From assembly GCA_964390645.1 (NCBI GenBank), contig CAYMLL010000333.1, positions 1 through 7,631 on the forward strand: 7,631 nt of DNA. Direction: 5' to 3'. The stretch is from CAYMLL01 sp964390645. GTDB lineage: Bacteria; Planctomycetota; UBA8108. Position numbers and translations under genes: made by a program. Under the pieces are notes generated by a model. It saw only the letters and a list, made by a program, of their open reading frames with translations. It had not been told where the DNA came from and searched no databases. How positions within the stretch are numbered: position 1 is the first letter of the stretch; each line of letters starts with the position of its first letter. Shown in pieces: positions 1 through 6,426 of the stretch.

Positions 1-425
1 GCGGCACGCAGCGGTGTCTCGGAGGGCGCGATGGCGAGAGCCGTGTCGATTGTTCGAGACGCCTCCGCGTGTGCGGACTGTCGCGAGCAGACCTTCGCGA
101 GCTCGATCATCAGCGCGGAGCGCTCGCGTTCGAGTATCGTGCCGGTGTCGAGAAGGCGTCTCAGGGAGCGCTCGCAGTCGGGCCAGCGGCCGAGCGAGAA
201 GAGGCATCGGGCGCGAAAGGTCTCGAGCTCACGCCGAGTTCGCGGAGGGAGAATCGGGGCCTCTGCCCCGTCTAGTGCCCCGGTGACTCGGGCGAGGGCG
301 AGGGCGTAGCGGCCCGAGACGACGAGGCGTCGGACGGACTCGACCTCATCGACCTCATCGACCGCGTCGACCTCGTCGATCGGGTCGAAGATCGAGACGA
401 TCGCACAGGCAATCAGGCACAGCAT
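1..425 (-). CDS. Helical (TPR-like) protein with N-terminal hydrophobic segment, partial
   Basis: The minus-strand frame is open from ATG at 425 to the left edge (141 codons), so the C-terminus is missing. Nearly every third codon position is G or C, which marks it as coding; the plus-strand ORFs over the same bases are shadows. The protein begins with a hydrophobic run (M-L-C-L-I-A-C-A-I-V-S-I-F), then an acidic stretch of D/E-V units, then amphipathic helices. One helix pair has the feel of a tetratricopeptide repeat (F-R-A-R-C-L-F-S-L-G-R-W-P-D-C), followed by E-A-S-R-T-I-D-T-A-L-A-I-A-P. TPR assignment is inference. The start is uncertain: GTG at 431 has a GGAG about 10 bases upstream, and GTG at 473 would add an arginine-rich n-region before the hydrophobic run. 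It is transcribed divergently from the FG-GAP gene. Function unknown; probably membrane-anchored or exported. Confidence 0.75.
   Translation of the reverse strand, partial: MLCLIACAIVSIFDPIDEVDAVDEVDEVESVRRLVVSGRYALALARVTGALDGAEAPILPPRTRRELETFRARCLFSLGRWPDCERSLRRLLDTGTILERERSALMIELAKVCSRQSAHAEASRTIDTALAIAPSETPLRA
341..385 (-). repeat. Degenerate 9-bp tandem repeat encoding an acidic D/E-V stretch
   Basis: Five consecutive 9-base units are visible on the plus strand: CGACCTCAT twice, then CGACCGCGT, CGACCTCGT and CGATCGGGT. On the coding (minus) strand they give a run of aspartate/glutamate-valine units at about residues 14-28 of the partial protein at 1-425. The unit is three codons, so copy-number change would keep the frame. 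It lies directly after the N-terminal hydrophobic segment and would form an acidic, flexible or extended linker there. Confidence 0.7.
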
Positions 426-436
426 GCTCACCCGGC

Positions 437-465
437 TTGTTCTCCGGCAAGGTGGAGCCGATAAT
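437..465 (+). promoter_or_regulatory. Possible sigma70-type promoter for the FG-GAP gene
   Basis: TTGTTC (437-442) and GATAAT (460-465) are separated by exactly 17 bases. The -10 matches the consensus at 5 of 6 positions and the -35 at 3 of 6. Transcription would begin near 472, upstream of the 493 and 517 start codons but downstream of the ATG at 424, which argues against 424 as the start. This is motif matching only. Confidence 0.3.
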
Positions 466-482
466 CGGAGCACGAGAGACGT

Positions 483-511
483 ATTTTCGTGGATGGTCAA
501 GGAATCGACAA
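483..511 (-). promoter_or_regulatory. Possible divergent promoter for the left-edge gene
   Basis: On the minus strand TTGTCG (511-506) and GAAAAT (488-483) lie 17 bases apart, each matching the sigma70 consensus at 4 of 6 positions. Transcription would start near 476 and run left into the gene at 1-425, leaving a leader of about 45-50 bases for the 431 or 425 starts. It lies back to back with the plus-strand candidate at 437-465, so the two would compete. Tentative. Confidence 0.22.
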
Positions 512-2211
512 GCGTCGTGTGTGATCGAGCGCGAAAGCGAGGCCGTACAACTTCCGTGCACGCCGTCATCGCTCTCGCGGTGATCGCGCCGGTACTTGGC
601 GCCACGGCTGCCGACGTCGTGCGTTTCGCAGACGTGACCGAACGTGCCGGCATCGATTTTCGACACCGTCTGGGGTCGCCCGAGAAGAACTGGATCGCCG
701 AGGTCAACGGCAGCGGTGTCGCGCTCTTCGACCACGACGGGGATGGTGACCTCGACATCTACCTTGTCAACGGCGGCGTATGGCGTCAGGGATCCGGGGA
801 GTCCAAGCCGCGCAACGCGCTGTATCGGAACGATGGAAGCTGGCGATTCGCCGACGTCACCAGGACGGCAGGGGTTGGTGACGAGGGATGGGGCGGTGGC
901 GTGGCGGTCGCGGATGTCGACAACGATGGTGACCTCGATCTTTACGTCACGAATCGTGGGCCGAACGTGCTCTACCTCAACGAGGGGGGAGGACGGTTCC
1001 GGATCGCTCGCGACTGCGGCGCCGAGGATCCGGGCTGGAGCGCCGCCGCCAGCTTCGCTGACTTCGACCGTGACGGTCTCGTCGATATCTACGTCGCGAA
1101 CTATCTCGAGTTCCAGCGCCGACCGTCGAAGCGTCGCGGCAGCACCTCCTGCGCCTACAAGGGCCGGCCGATTTTCTGTGGGCCCGGCGGGCTGGATCCC
1201 TCACCGGATTCCCTCTTCCTGAACCTCGGGCGGGGTCGATTTCGCGACGTCAGTGAAGAGTGGGGAGTGCGACGCCCGCAGGCCAGCTACGGGCTCGGGT
1301 CGATCGTCGTCGACGTCGATCGCAACGGTTTCCCGGATGTCGTCGTTGCGAACGATACGCGACCGAACTTCTGCTTCCTGAACCAGGGAGGGCGGGGATT
1401 CCTCGAGGCGGGCCTCTTTCTCGGACTCGCTTACAACGACCACGGGGTCGCTCAAGCCGGAATGGGGCTGGCTTCGGCCGCCCTTCGCGGGGCCGGGAGG
1501 GACGACCTCTTCGTGACGAACTTCGAGGACGATACGAACACGCTCTACCGGGCTGAGGGCGAGCGGCTCTTCGTCGAGTCGACGTGGTCCGCGGGACTCG
1601 GGACCTCCAGCTACCGGTTTCTCGGCTGGGGAACCTTCTTTTTCGACGCCGACGGGGATGCAGACCTCGACATCTTCGTGGCCAACGGCCATGTCGCGCC
1701 GCAGGTCGACGGGGTCCGGGGCAGTGTCGGATACCGGCAGCGCAATCAGCTCTTCCTGGGGAACGACAAGGGAAAGTTCGTCGAGTCCATCGTCTCGCTT
1801 CCGGGGGAGCGCGATTCTCCCCGCTGCTCGCGTGGCGCCGCGTTCGGCGACCTCGACGGCGACGGCGACCCGGATATCGTCGTCAGCAACATCGACGATC
1901 GACCGACAGTCCTGGAGAACCGAACGAGTGGTCGCTGGGTCGAGGTACGGCTGCGCGGCGTACGCTCGAATCGGTCTGCCATCGGCGCGCGCGTCGTGCT
2001 GGGTGTCGCTGGCCGCCGCCAGGAGCGTACGATCCAGAGCGGCATGAGCTGGGCTTCGCAGTGCGAGCTCTCCGCTCGCTTCGGACTGGGCGAAGCCGTG
2101 TCGACGGACTCGCTGCGCGTCGTCTGGCCCGGTGGACTGGTGGAGAGCTTCCCGTCTCCGCGAGCGGGGCAGGTGGTGACGCTGGTCGAGGGGAGCGGCG
2201 ACTCTCCGTGA
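493..2211 (+). CDS. Secreted FG-GAP/VCBS repeat protein with C-terminal ASPIC/UnbV domain
   Basis: This 572-residue protein belongs to the CRTAC1/ASPIC-UnbV type of exported beta-propeller-like proteins common in environmental bacteria; no enzymatic activity is known for most of them. A Sec signal is visible (R-A-R-K-R-G-R, then hydrophobic A-V-I-A-L-A-V-I-A-P-V-L-G, cleavage probably after A-T-A-A near residue 40). Six D-x-D-x-[DN]-G-type calcium-binding loops follow at about residues 80-90, 141-151, 190-200, 274-284, 385-395 and 453-463. A cysteine pair in C-A-Y-K-G-R-P-I-F-C-G-P-G-G near 220-233 matches a motif recurrent in this family. The last about 70 residues (W-V-E-V-R-L-R-G through V-V-W-P-G-G) are the ASPIC/UnbV domain. 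The frame runs back to ATG 424, but that overlaps the divergent gene. ATG 493 or GTG 517 (32-residue signal) gives a normal signal peptide, and AAGGAA at 499-504 could serve 517. It is monocistronic here. The protein likely acts at the cell surface or outside the cell; its ligand is unknown. Confidence 0.95.
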   Translation: MVKESTSVVCDRARKRGRTTSVHAVIALAVIAPVLGATAADVVRFADVTERAGIDFRHRLGSPEKNWIAEVNGSGVALFDHDGDGDLDIYLVNGGVWRQGSGESKPRNALYRNDGSWRFADVTRTAGVGDEGWGGGVAVADVDNDGDLDLYVTNRGPNVLYLNEGGGRFRIARDCGAEDPGWSAAASFADFDRDGLVDIYVANYLEFQRRPSKRRGSTSCAYKGRPIFCGPGGLDPSPDSLFLNLGRGRFRDVSEEWGVRRPQASYGLGSIVVDVDRNGFPDVVVANDTRPNFCFLNQGGRGFLEAGLFLGLAYNDHGVAQAGMGLASAALRGAGRDDLFVTNFEDDTNTLYRAEGERLFVESTWSAGLGTSSYRFLGWGTFFFDADGDADLDIFVANGHVAPQVDGVRGSVGYRQRNQLFLGNDKGKFVESIVSLPGERDSPRCSRGAAFGDLDGDGDPDIVVSNIDDRPTVLENRTSGRWVEVRLRGVRSNRSAIGARVVLGVAGRRQERTIQSGMSWASQCELSARFGLGEAVSTDSLRVVWPGGLVESFPSPRAGQVVTLVEGSGDSP

Positions 2212-2232
2212 CCGGATCCGGTGGACCGGTCC
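2211..2232 (+). terminator. GC-rich hairpin at the stop codon, possible terminator without T-tract
   Basis: Starting at the last base of the TGA stop of the FG-GAP gene, ACCGGATCCGGT (2211-2222) and GGACCGGTCC (2223-2232) are two adjacent perfect palindromes. Together they can fold as GGA-(T)-CCGG, loop TGGA, CCGG-TCC, a seven-pair stem with one bulged T. No run of T follows, so it is not a classical intrinsic terminator. It could protect the 3' end or act with Rho. The rest of the convergent gap to 2376 shows no gene and no clear terminator for the opposite operon. Confidence 0.4.
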
Positions 2233-2376
2233 TCGGCTCGAGTATCGCCAACGCCCGCCGTCGTGGTCTGCCTCGATCGACCCGCCGGGGAGTGCTCAGG
2301 AGTTTCTGCACACCTGCCTGCCTCGGGAGGGTCTCGATGAACTCCCGGGCTCGACGCGCGATGGCGAAGCTCGAGC

Positions 2377-3768
2377 TCAGGCGCTGACGAGCAACCTCGC
2401 CAGCATGTATCCGACGCCGACGCCGAGAGCGGCCGTTCCTGCGAGCCAGGCGCTTGCCTTCGTTGTCCACAGTCGAGGCTCGCCCCGCACCAGTATCCGG
2501 TCACCGAAGCCGACGAGCCATGCCTCGAAGGGCTTCGCGTTCGTGACCTCCGCGGCGCTGCGGGAGCCGAGCGTGACGTGGAGCACCGGCACGGAGCGGA
2601 GCTCGAGCCGCACTCTGCGAGGCTGCAGATCCGGGCTCTTCCGTCGAAGGGCGGGGCGTAGGCGCTCGTCGACGAAAACAGCGCCCAGACGTCGTGTCGC
2701 TTCGTTCAGCGCGGCTTCGGCGGGGCCTTCCGGAAGGTCGGCGCAGGATTCGCTCGAGTAGGTCTCGTCGAGATCGGGGGCCGATTCGGTCGCGCGGATC
2801 ATCGACCCGGGCACCGCTCCTCGATAGGCGATCTCGTCGACGACGACGGACGGAATGTCATCCTCGTCTTCCTGACTCCATGCGACCTCCAGCCGCACGA
2901 CGCAGGCTTCACTCTCGTCCGCGTGCACCACGCTGAATCGAGTCGAGACGTCGCTCGGGACGAAGAGCCGGGAGCGGGCCCAGCCGTTCAGCGCTCTGCG
3001 CATTCGCTGGATCGAGCAGGATGAGACCGTCGGGTCGTCCATTCCGCGTCGGGTGTCTACGGGCCCGCCCAGGTCGGGAGGAGCGGGTGAGGCCGGGGAG
3101 TCGACGGCCTCGGTGAGACCGGTCGAGGGCTCTCGCTCGTTCGAGCTCGGTTGATTCGTGGAGCTTACCGCGGGACCCGCAGGTTCGGGCACGCTGAGAT
3201 CCACATCGCCCTCTACATGAACGTCCGCCAGAGGCAGCAGCGCGTCCTCGAGCTCGAGTCGGAGCTCGTAGAGTCTTTCGACTCGGATGCCGCAGACCAT
3301 CATCGACTTGCCGATGGACTGTCGCGAATGGCTACAGTCCACGTGCTTCAGAACACTACGAAGCGGAATGATCTTGTAGATGATCTGGGTGATCTGGCTC
3401 GCTTCCTCGACGACATGTCGCGTCTCCAGGAGGGTCCGCCGAATACTGTGGGGGCTCCAGTCTTCCGGGGGCGCTCTCTCGCTTTCCTGCTCCTCCTCGT
3501 CCTCGGAGTCTTCCAGCAAGGTGGGATCTTCCCGGACTACCTTGGCGAGGACGGAGCAGAACTCCACGCGTTCCGCGAGGTCGGCACTGACCGAGTCGAG
3601 CTGCTCGGTGATCTGCTGGAACTCCACGCTGACGGCAGAGTCATCGATCTGGGAGTTGCCGAGCGCGCGAAGCTCGCCGAGTATGTTCTCGAAAGAAGCG
3701 AGCAGCTCGTGGACGCGTCCCGGTCGGATCGTCGGACGAGGTGCACAGAAGCCGGTGGCGGTCGTCAT
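2377..3768 (-). CDS. Tail-anchored protein of unknown function, second gene of the operon
   Basis: I do not recognise a family for this 463-residue protein. Residues 15-80 and 105-185 are helical and heptad-like, split by a very acidic tract (L-L-E-D-S-E-D-E-E-E-Q-E-S-E, about 84-97). A proline/serine-rich linker covers about 193-245. A mixed alpha/beta domain occupies about 252-432, with strand-like segments such as T-R-F-S-V-V-H, V-V-R-L-E-V-A-W and R-V-R-L-E-L-R-S-V-P-V-L-H-V-T-L. The protein ends in one hydrophobic helix (about 438-460) containing L-G-V-G-V-G-Y-M-L, with only three residues after it. No signal peptide is seen, so the body should face the cytoplasm with a C-terminal anchor (inference). 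The frame stays open upstream to 3915 inside the preceding gene, but ATG 3768 has GAGGA four bases before it and lies 16 bases after the previous stop, so it is the preferred start. It is surely cotranscribed with the gene at 3785-6202. Confidence 0.86.
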   Translation of the reverse strand: MTTATGFCAPRPTIRPGRVHELLASFENILGELRALGNSQIDDSAVSVEFQQITEQLDSVSADLAERVEFCSVLAKVVREDPTLLEDSEDEEEQESERAPPEDWSPHSIRRTLLETRHVVEEASQITQIIYKIIPLRSVLKHVDCSHSRQSIGKSMMVCGIRVERLYELRLELEDALLPLADVHVEGDVDLSVPEPAGPAVSSTNQPSSNEREPSTGLTEAVDSPASPAPPDLGGPVDTRRGMDDPTVSSCSIQRMRRALNGWARSRLFVPSDVSTRFSVVHADESEACVVRLEVAWSQEDEDDIPSVVVDEIAYRGAVPGSMIRATESAPDLDETYSSESCADLPEGPAEAALNEATRRLGAVFVDERLRPALRRKSPDLQPRRVRLELRSVPVLHVTLGSRSAAEVTNAKPFEAWLVGFGDRILVRGEPRLWTTKASAWLAGTAALGVGVGYMLARLLVSA

Positions 3769-3772
3769 CGAT

Positions 3773-3777
3773 TCCTC
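3773..3777 (-). promoter_or_regulatory. Ribosome binding site deciding the start at 3768
   Basis: The minus strand reads GAGGA, then ATCG, then ATG at 3768. This purine-rich site sits in the 16-base gap after the TGA at 3787-3785. It is the clearest Shine-Dalgarno sequence in the window and rules in favour of the 463-residue reading over the longer frame that begins at 3915. Confidence 0.75.
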
Positions 3778-3784
3778 GGTTGTC

Positions 3785-6202
3785 TCACAGGAGTCCGAGC
3801 AGGAAGCCGACGCCCGCGCCGAGAGACAGCGCTGAGGTGACGTAGCTCGCGAACGGTAGAACACCGCGCTTGCGCGTGTGCCAGCCGAGTGCGAGGAGAG
3901 CGATAAGCCCGCCACCGAACCCGGACCAGCCGACGGAAGCGTAATCGGAGCGAGGTGGCGTCGACTGGGTTGCCGCCGTTGTTCGACGTGCCATCTCGGC
4001 AGCGCTGACGCGATTCATTGCCGGTTCGTTCCACCAGTTCTCCGACTGAGCGATCTCCTGTTCGGAGACCAGGTCGGGTGGCTCGATCCTCCGGTGGCGG
4101 GGGGCGGCCGTCCGGGTAGCGAAGCGCCTCAGCAGGGGCGCTGTGGGCGCGACGCGTCGAACGAGCGTGCGGAGCCGTGGACCGATCTTGCTCTGCGGAG
4201 CCATGTGCTTGCCCAGCAGCCTCGAGATCGGCTCGAGATTGCGTCGGTACGCGAGGACGTATCGTGCGAGATGTCGGCCGAGTCGAGGCGTGGCGTCGAG
4301 ATTGTCGAGATGCTCGAGGAACCGCACGTAGCCGGTCTTGAAGCGTCGTGGACGCTCAGCGGCGGGGCAGCGAGTGAAGTACACGTCGATGGTCCGCTCG
4401 AGCAGCTCCCAGTCCCCTCGGTCCAGGGCGACGTCGAGGACCGGCCACAGGGCGTCCGCAGCCCGCTTCGTCGCCTTGTCAACCCCGGCCCCCCGCAGCT
4501 GCGCGACCTCGAACATGAGGCGAAACGCGATGTCCGGGTCGGTCGTTTCTCGCAACTCGCGAACCCATGCGCTCTCCACGTCATCGAGCACCGTGCGGCA
4601 CGACGAGATCCCCTGCGAGGAGGACATCCGGAGACTGGCCTTGTGAAGCATGTCACGCGTCTTCCGCGCGCCGAGGCGCTCCCAGCTGGTCGACAGGTCG
4701 CCAATCTGCTTTCGCAGGCGCCGGAGTCGGCAGGCGTCGGCTTTGCGCTTCATCCGGTCGTCGGAGGGGTTTTCGCTCAGTGCTTCGATAGCGACGGCGA
4801 GTGCCCTCTCGGCATCGTGATCCAGGAAGTGGTCGACGGTTGCATGCTGAACGCGACGGAAGGTCTTCTTGGCCTGTCTGAGCTCGAGAGTGTCGCCGGC
4901 AAGGTCCGCGAGCTGCTCGGCTGACGTGCGGGCCTCCACAACGAGGCCGCGACGGAGATTCTCCGACACGGCTTCAGACGCGCGATGAAAGACGGCCGAG
5001 CGGAAACGGGCGACGTGGCGGTCGATGTCATCCACGCGTCCGGACTGGAGGGTACGTTGATAGATACGAACACCGTCGACGAAGCGCCCGTCGGCTGCGG
5101 CCTCGGAGCCGAGGGTGTGCGCGGCTACCGAGTAGATCCAGGAGATTTCGGCGGTGAAGTCGTCGCAGAGTGCCTGCGCCTCGCCGGCCAGCTGGATCTT
5201 GTGACGCGCGTCGCCTGTGGCTGCCGCTTGCACCACCAGTATCGCGGCCCGGAGCTTCCTCGTCTCAGGGGTCCGTTGGGGGGGCCCGCTCCGCTTTCCG
5301 GACAACGCGCGGTCGACGCGATCGAGGATCGACTCGATGCCCGCCAGCACAGCGGGTGTCGGGGGGTTCGTGGCGCACGCGCGCGCCATCTCGTCGAGCT
5401 CCTCGACAGCGTCACCTCGAAGCGGGCCCGATCCGGTGGCGGCGATCTCCCATATTTCCAGGGCGGTCGTGAAGTCACGAGCTTTCAGGGCGGAGCGCAT
5501 CCACTCGCGCCACGCTCGGTGATAGCTGTCGGCATGATTGCGGGTGTCGGCTTGCGAGAATCTCGCCAGAGACAGGACGTGGAGGACGACGACCGCTGGT
5601 GCCACGTTGGCGCGGGCGGACTCGAGCGCTCGAAGATGACGCTGGGCAAGATAGTAGCTCGACTCGGTGAGCAGCACCGACAGACTGGAGGCCGCGGATA
5701 GAACCGCTGACCTGGCCTCGATACCGGCGGCGGTTTCGTCGCGGTTCGCCCGGACCTCCGGACTGTCACGGTGGTGAGCGGCGATGTCTCGCGCGGTGAT
5801 CATATCGGTGGTCGCTCGCGCCATATCCCCGCACAGCCTGGCGAGCCTGTCGTTTCCCGACACGACATCGTGCGGCCTCAGCTCCAGCGCGCGAGCTTCG
5901 AACGCCCCGAGAGTGGTCGTGTACTCCTTCCAGCTCGCGAGGAAGAGGCCTGTTGCCGCTCGTTGACGGTCGCGAGCGTCGGGGGGGAGACCCACCGCTT
6001 CCGTGAGATCGCGCGCCACGTTGGCGACCTTCTCTACGTAGTTGCCAGGGTGGACGCCCGAGAGAATTTCCGGCCGGGGAGACTCGGGGAGAGCCCGGCA
6101 GCCCCAGAGGGCGGCGGCGGTCGCGAACGCCGTCAACGCTGTTCCCGGTGTCCTCGACGCTCCGGGTCGCTGTCTGTATCGGTGCGCTGGTAGATTCTGC
6201 AT
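3785..6202 (-). CDS. Large helical putative lipoprotein with C-terminal membrane hairpin, first gene of the operon
   Basis: This 805-residue protein of no recognised family is uninterrupted. The N-terminus is basic (H-R-Y-R-Q-R), then hydrophobic (A-L-T-A-F-A-T-A-A-A), then L-W-G-C with Cys35, a near-consensus lipobox; tryptophan at -2 is unusual. Residues 50-680 are almost wholly alpha-helical and alanine/arginine/leucine-rich. Several helix pairs resemble tetratricopeptide-type repeats (e.g. A-L-A-V-A-I-E-A-L-S-E-N-P-S-D near 467-481), but no clean register is visible. A basic proline-containing region lies at 680-710. Two hydrophobic segments close the protein: about 756-774 (glycine-rich) and 782-805 (containing L-G-A-G-V-G-F-L-L). 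They are joined by the basic loop H-T-R-K-R-G, so the loop should be cytoplasmic and the body outside the inner membrane, which agrees with the lipoprotein signal. ATG 6202 has no strong ribosome binding site. The next gene follows after 16 bases. Function unknown; a scaffold or envelope adaptor is a guess. Confidence 0.87.
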   Translation of the reverse strand: MQNLPAHRYRQRPGASRTPGTALTAFATAAALWGCRALPESPRPEILSGVHPGNYVEKVANVARDLTEAVGLPPDARDRQRAATGLFLASWKEYTTTLGAFEARALELRPHDVVSGNDRLARLCGDMARATTDMITARDIAAHHRDSPEVRANRDETAAGIEARSAVLSAASSLSVLLTESSYYLAQRHLRALESARANVAPAVVVLHVLSLARFSQADTRNHADSYHRAWREWMRSALKARDFTTALEIWEIAATGSGPLRGDAVEELDEMARACATNPPTPAVLAGIESILDRVDRALSGKRSGPPQRTPETRKLRAAILVVQAAATGDARHKIQLAGEAQALCDDFTAEISWIYSVAAHTLGSEAAADGRFVDGVRIYQRTLQSGRVDDIDRHVARFRSAVFHRASEAVSENLRRGLVVEARTSAEQLADLAGDTLELRQAKKTFRRVQHATVDHFLDHDAERALAVAIEALSENPSDDRMKRKADACRLRRLRKQIGDLSTSWERLGARKTRDMLHKASLRMSSSQGISSCRTVLDDVESAWVRELRETTDPDIAFRLMFEVAQLRGAGVDKATKRAADALWPVLDVALDRGDWELLERTIDVYFTRCPAAERPRRFKTGYVRFLEHLDNLDATPRLGRHLARYVLAYRRNLEPISRLLGKHMAPQSKIGPRLRTLVRRVAPTAPLLRRFATRTAAPRHRRIEPPDLVSEQEIAQSENWWNEPAMNRVSAAEMARRTTAATQSTPPRSDYASVGWSGFGGGLIALLALGWHTRKRGVLPFASYVTSALSLGAGVGFLLGLL

Positions 6203-6426
6203 CTCGTTGCGGGGTTGTCGCGTACGTTTCCGTCGCGAGACACGCCGGTTGCCCTCTCGATTAGATTCGCATCCGGTGGCCAGACCGGCAACGTGGTCGG
6301 CGGTCCCCCGACTTTCGCGGACCTTGCTGCGGGCTACGCCGGGGAAAGCACGAAACGGTGGGCTCGCGGCCGTGTCATGTCGCTGTTCTTGACGTCGAAG
6401 GGCTGTCGGGCGAAACTCCGGAAACC
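6203..6426. promoter_or_regulatory. Divergent intergenic region between the operon and the FHA gene
   Basis: This 224-base gap must hold the start signals for both the leftward two-gene operon and the rightward FHA gene. On the minus strand TCTAAT (6265-6260) matches the -10 consensus at 5 of 6 positions, but no good -35 lies 16-18 bases upstream; the nearest, TTGCCG, is 20 bases away. CCGGT and ACCGG at 6273-6288 form a weak five-pair inverted repeat. I see no convincing promoter toward the FHA gene. An in-frame GTG at 6358 could extend that gene by 23 codons. Confidence 0.4.

Noticed and set aside
14..309. Three short plus-strand frames near the left edge
   Set aside because: They overlap a minus-strand frame with near-uniform G/C third positions and helical protein character. 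They have mutually incompatible frames and Arg/Ser-rich translations.
2233..2376. Search for an intrinsic terminator for the leftward operon
   Set aside because: Only short palindromes (such as AGCTCGAGCT at 2368-2377) without a following T-run on the minus strand were found, so none is reported.
1746..2504. 252-codon minus-strand frame across the end of the FG-GAP gene
   Set aside because: It is antisense to the ASPIC/UnbV domain, and its composition (Arg/Ser/Pro-rich, no fold) is that of a shadow.
3151..3840. 229-codon plus-strand frame
   Set aside because: It is antisense to the tail-anchored protein gene, which has a clear ribosome binding site and C-terminal membrane helix.
3769..3915. 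Longer N-terminus for the tail-anchored protein (start at 3915)
   Set aside because: It would overlap the coding end of the preceding gene by 131 bases, has a low-complexity Arg/Ser-rich translation, and the start at 3768 has a good ribosome binding site.
5278..5284. Seven-G runs at 5278-5284 and 5981-5987 as slippery or contingency sites
   Set aside because: Runs of this length are expected at this GC content, and the frame of the gene across both is intact.
3878..5701. Plus-strand frame open for about 1.8 kb with one internal stop at 4922-4924 (348 and 238 codons)
   Set aside because: The minus strand carries an uninterrupted 805-codon gene with signal sequence, membrane segments and operon spacing. 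The plus-strand translations look like antisense composition.
6389..6417. TTGACG with a -10-like GAAACT as a promoter for the FHA gene
   Set aside because: The -10 matches only three positions, and the transcript would start within a few bases of the ATG.
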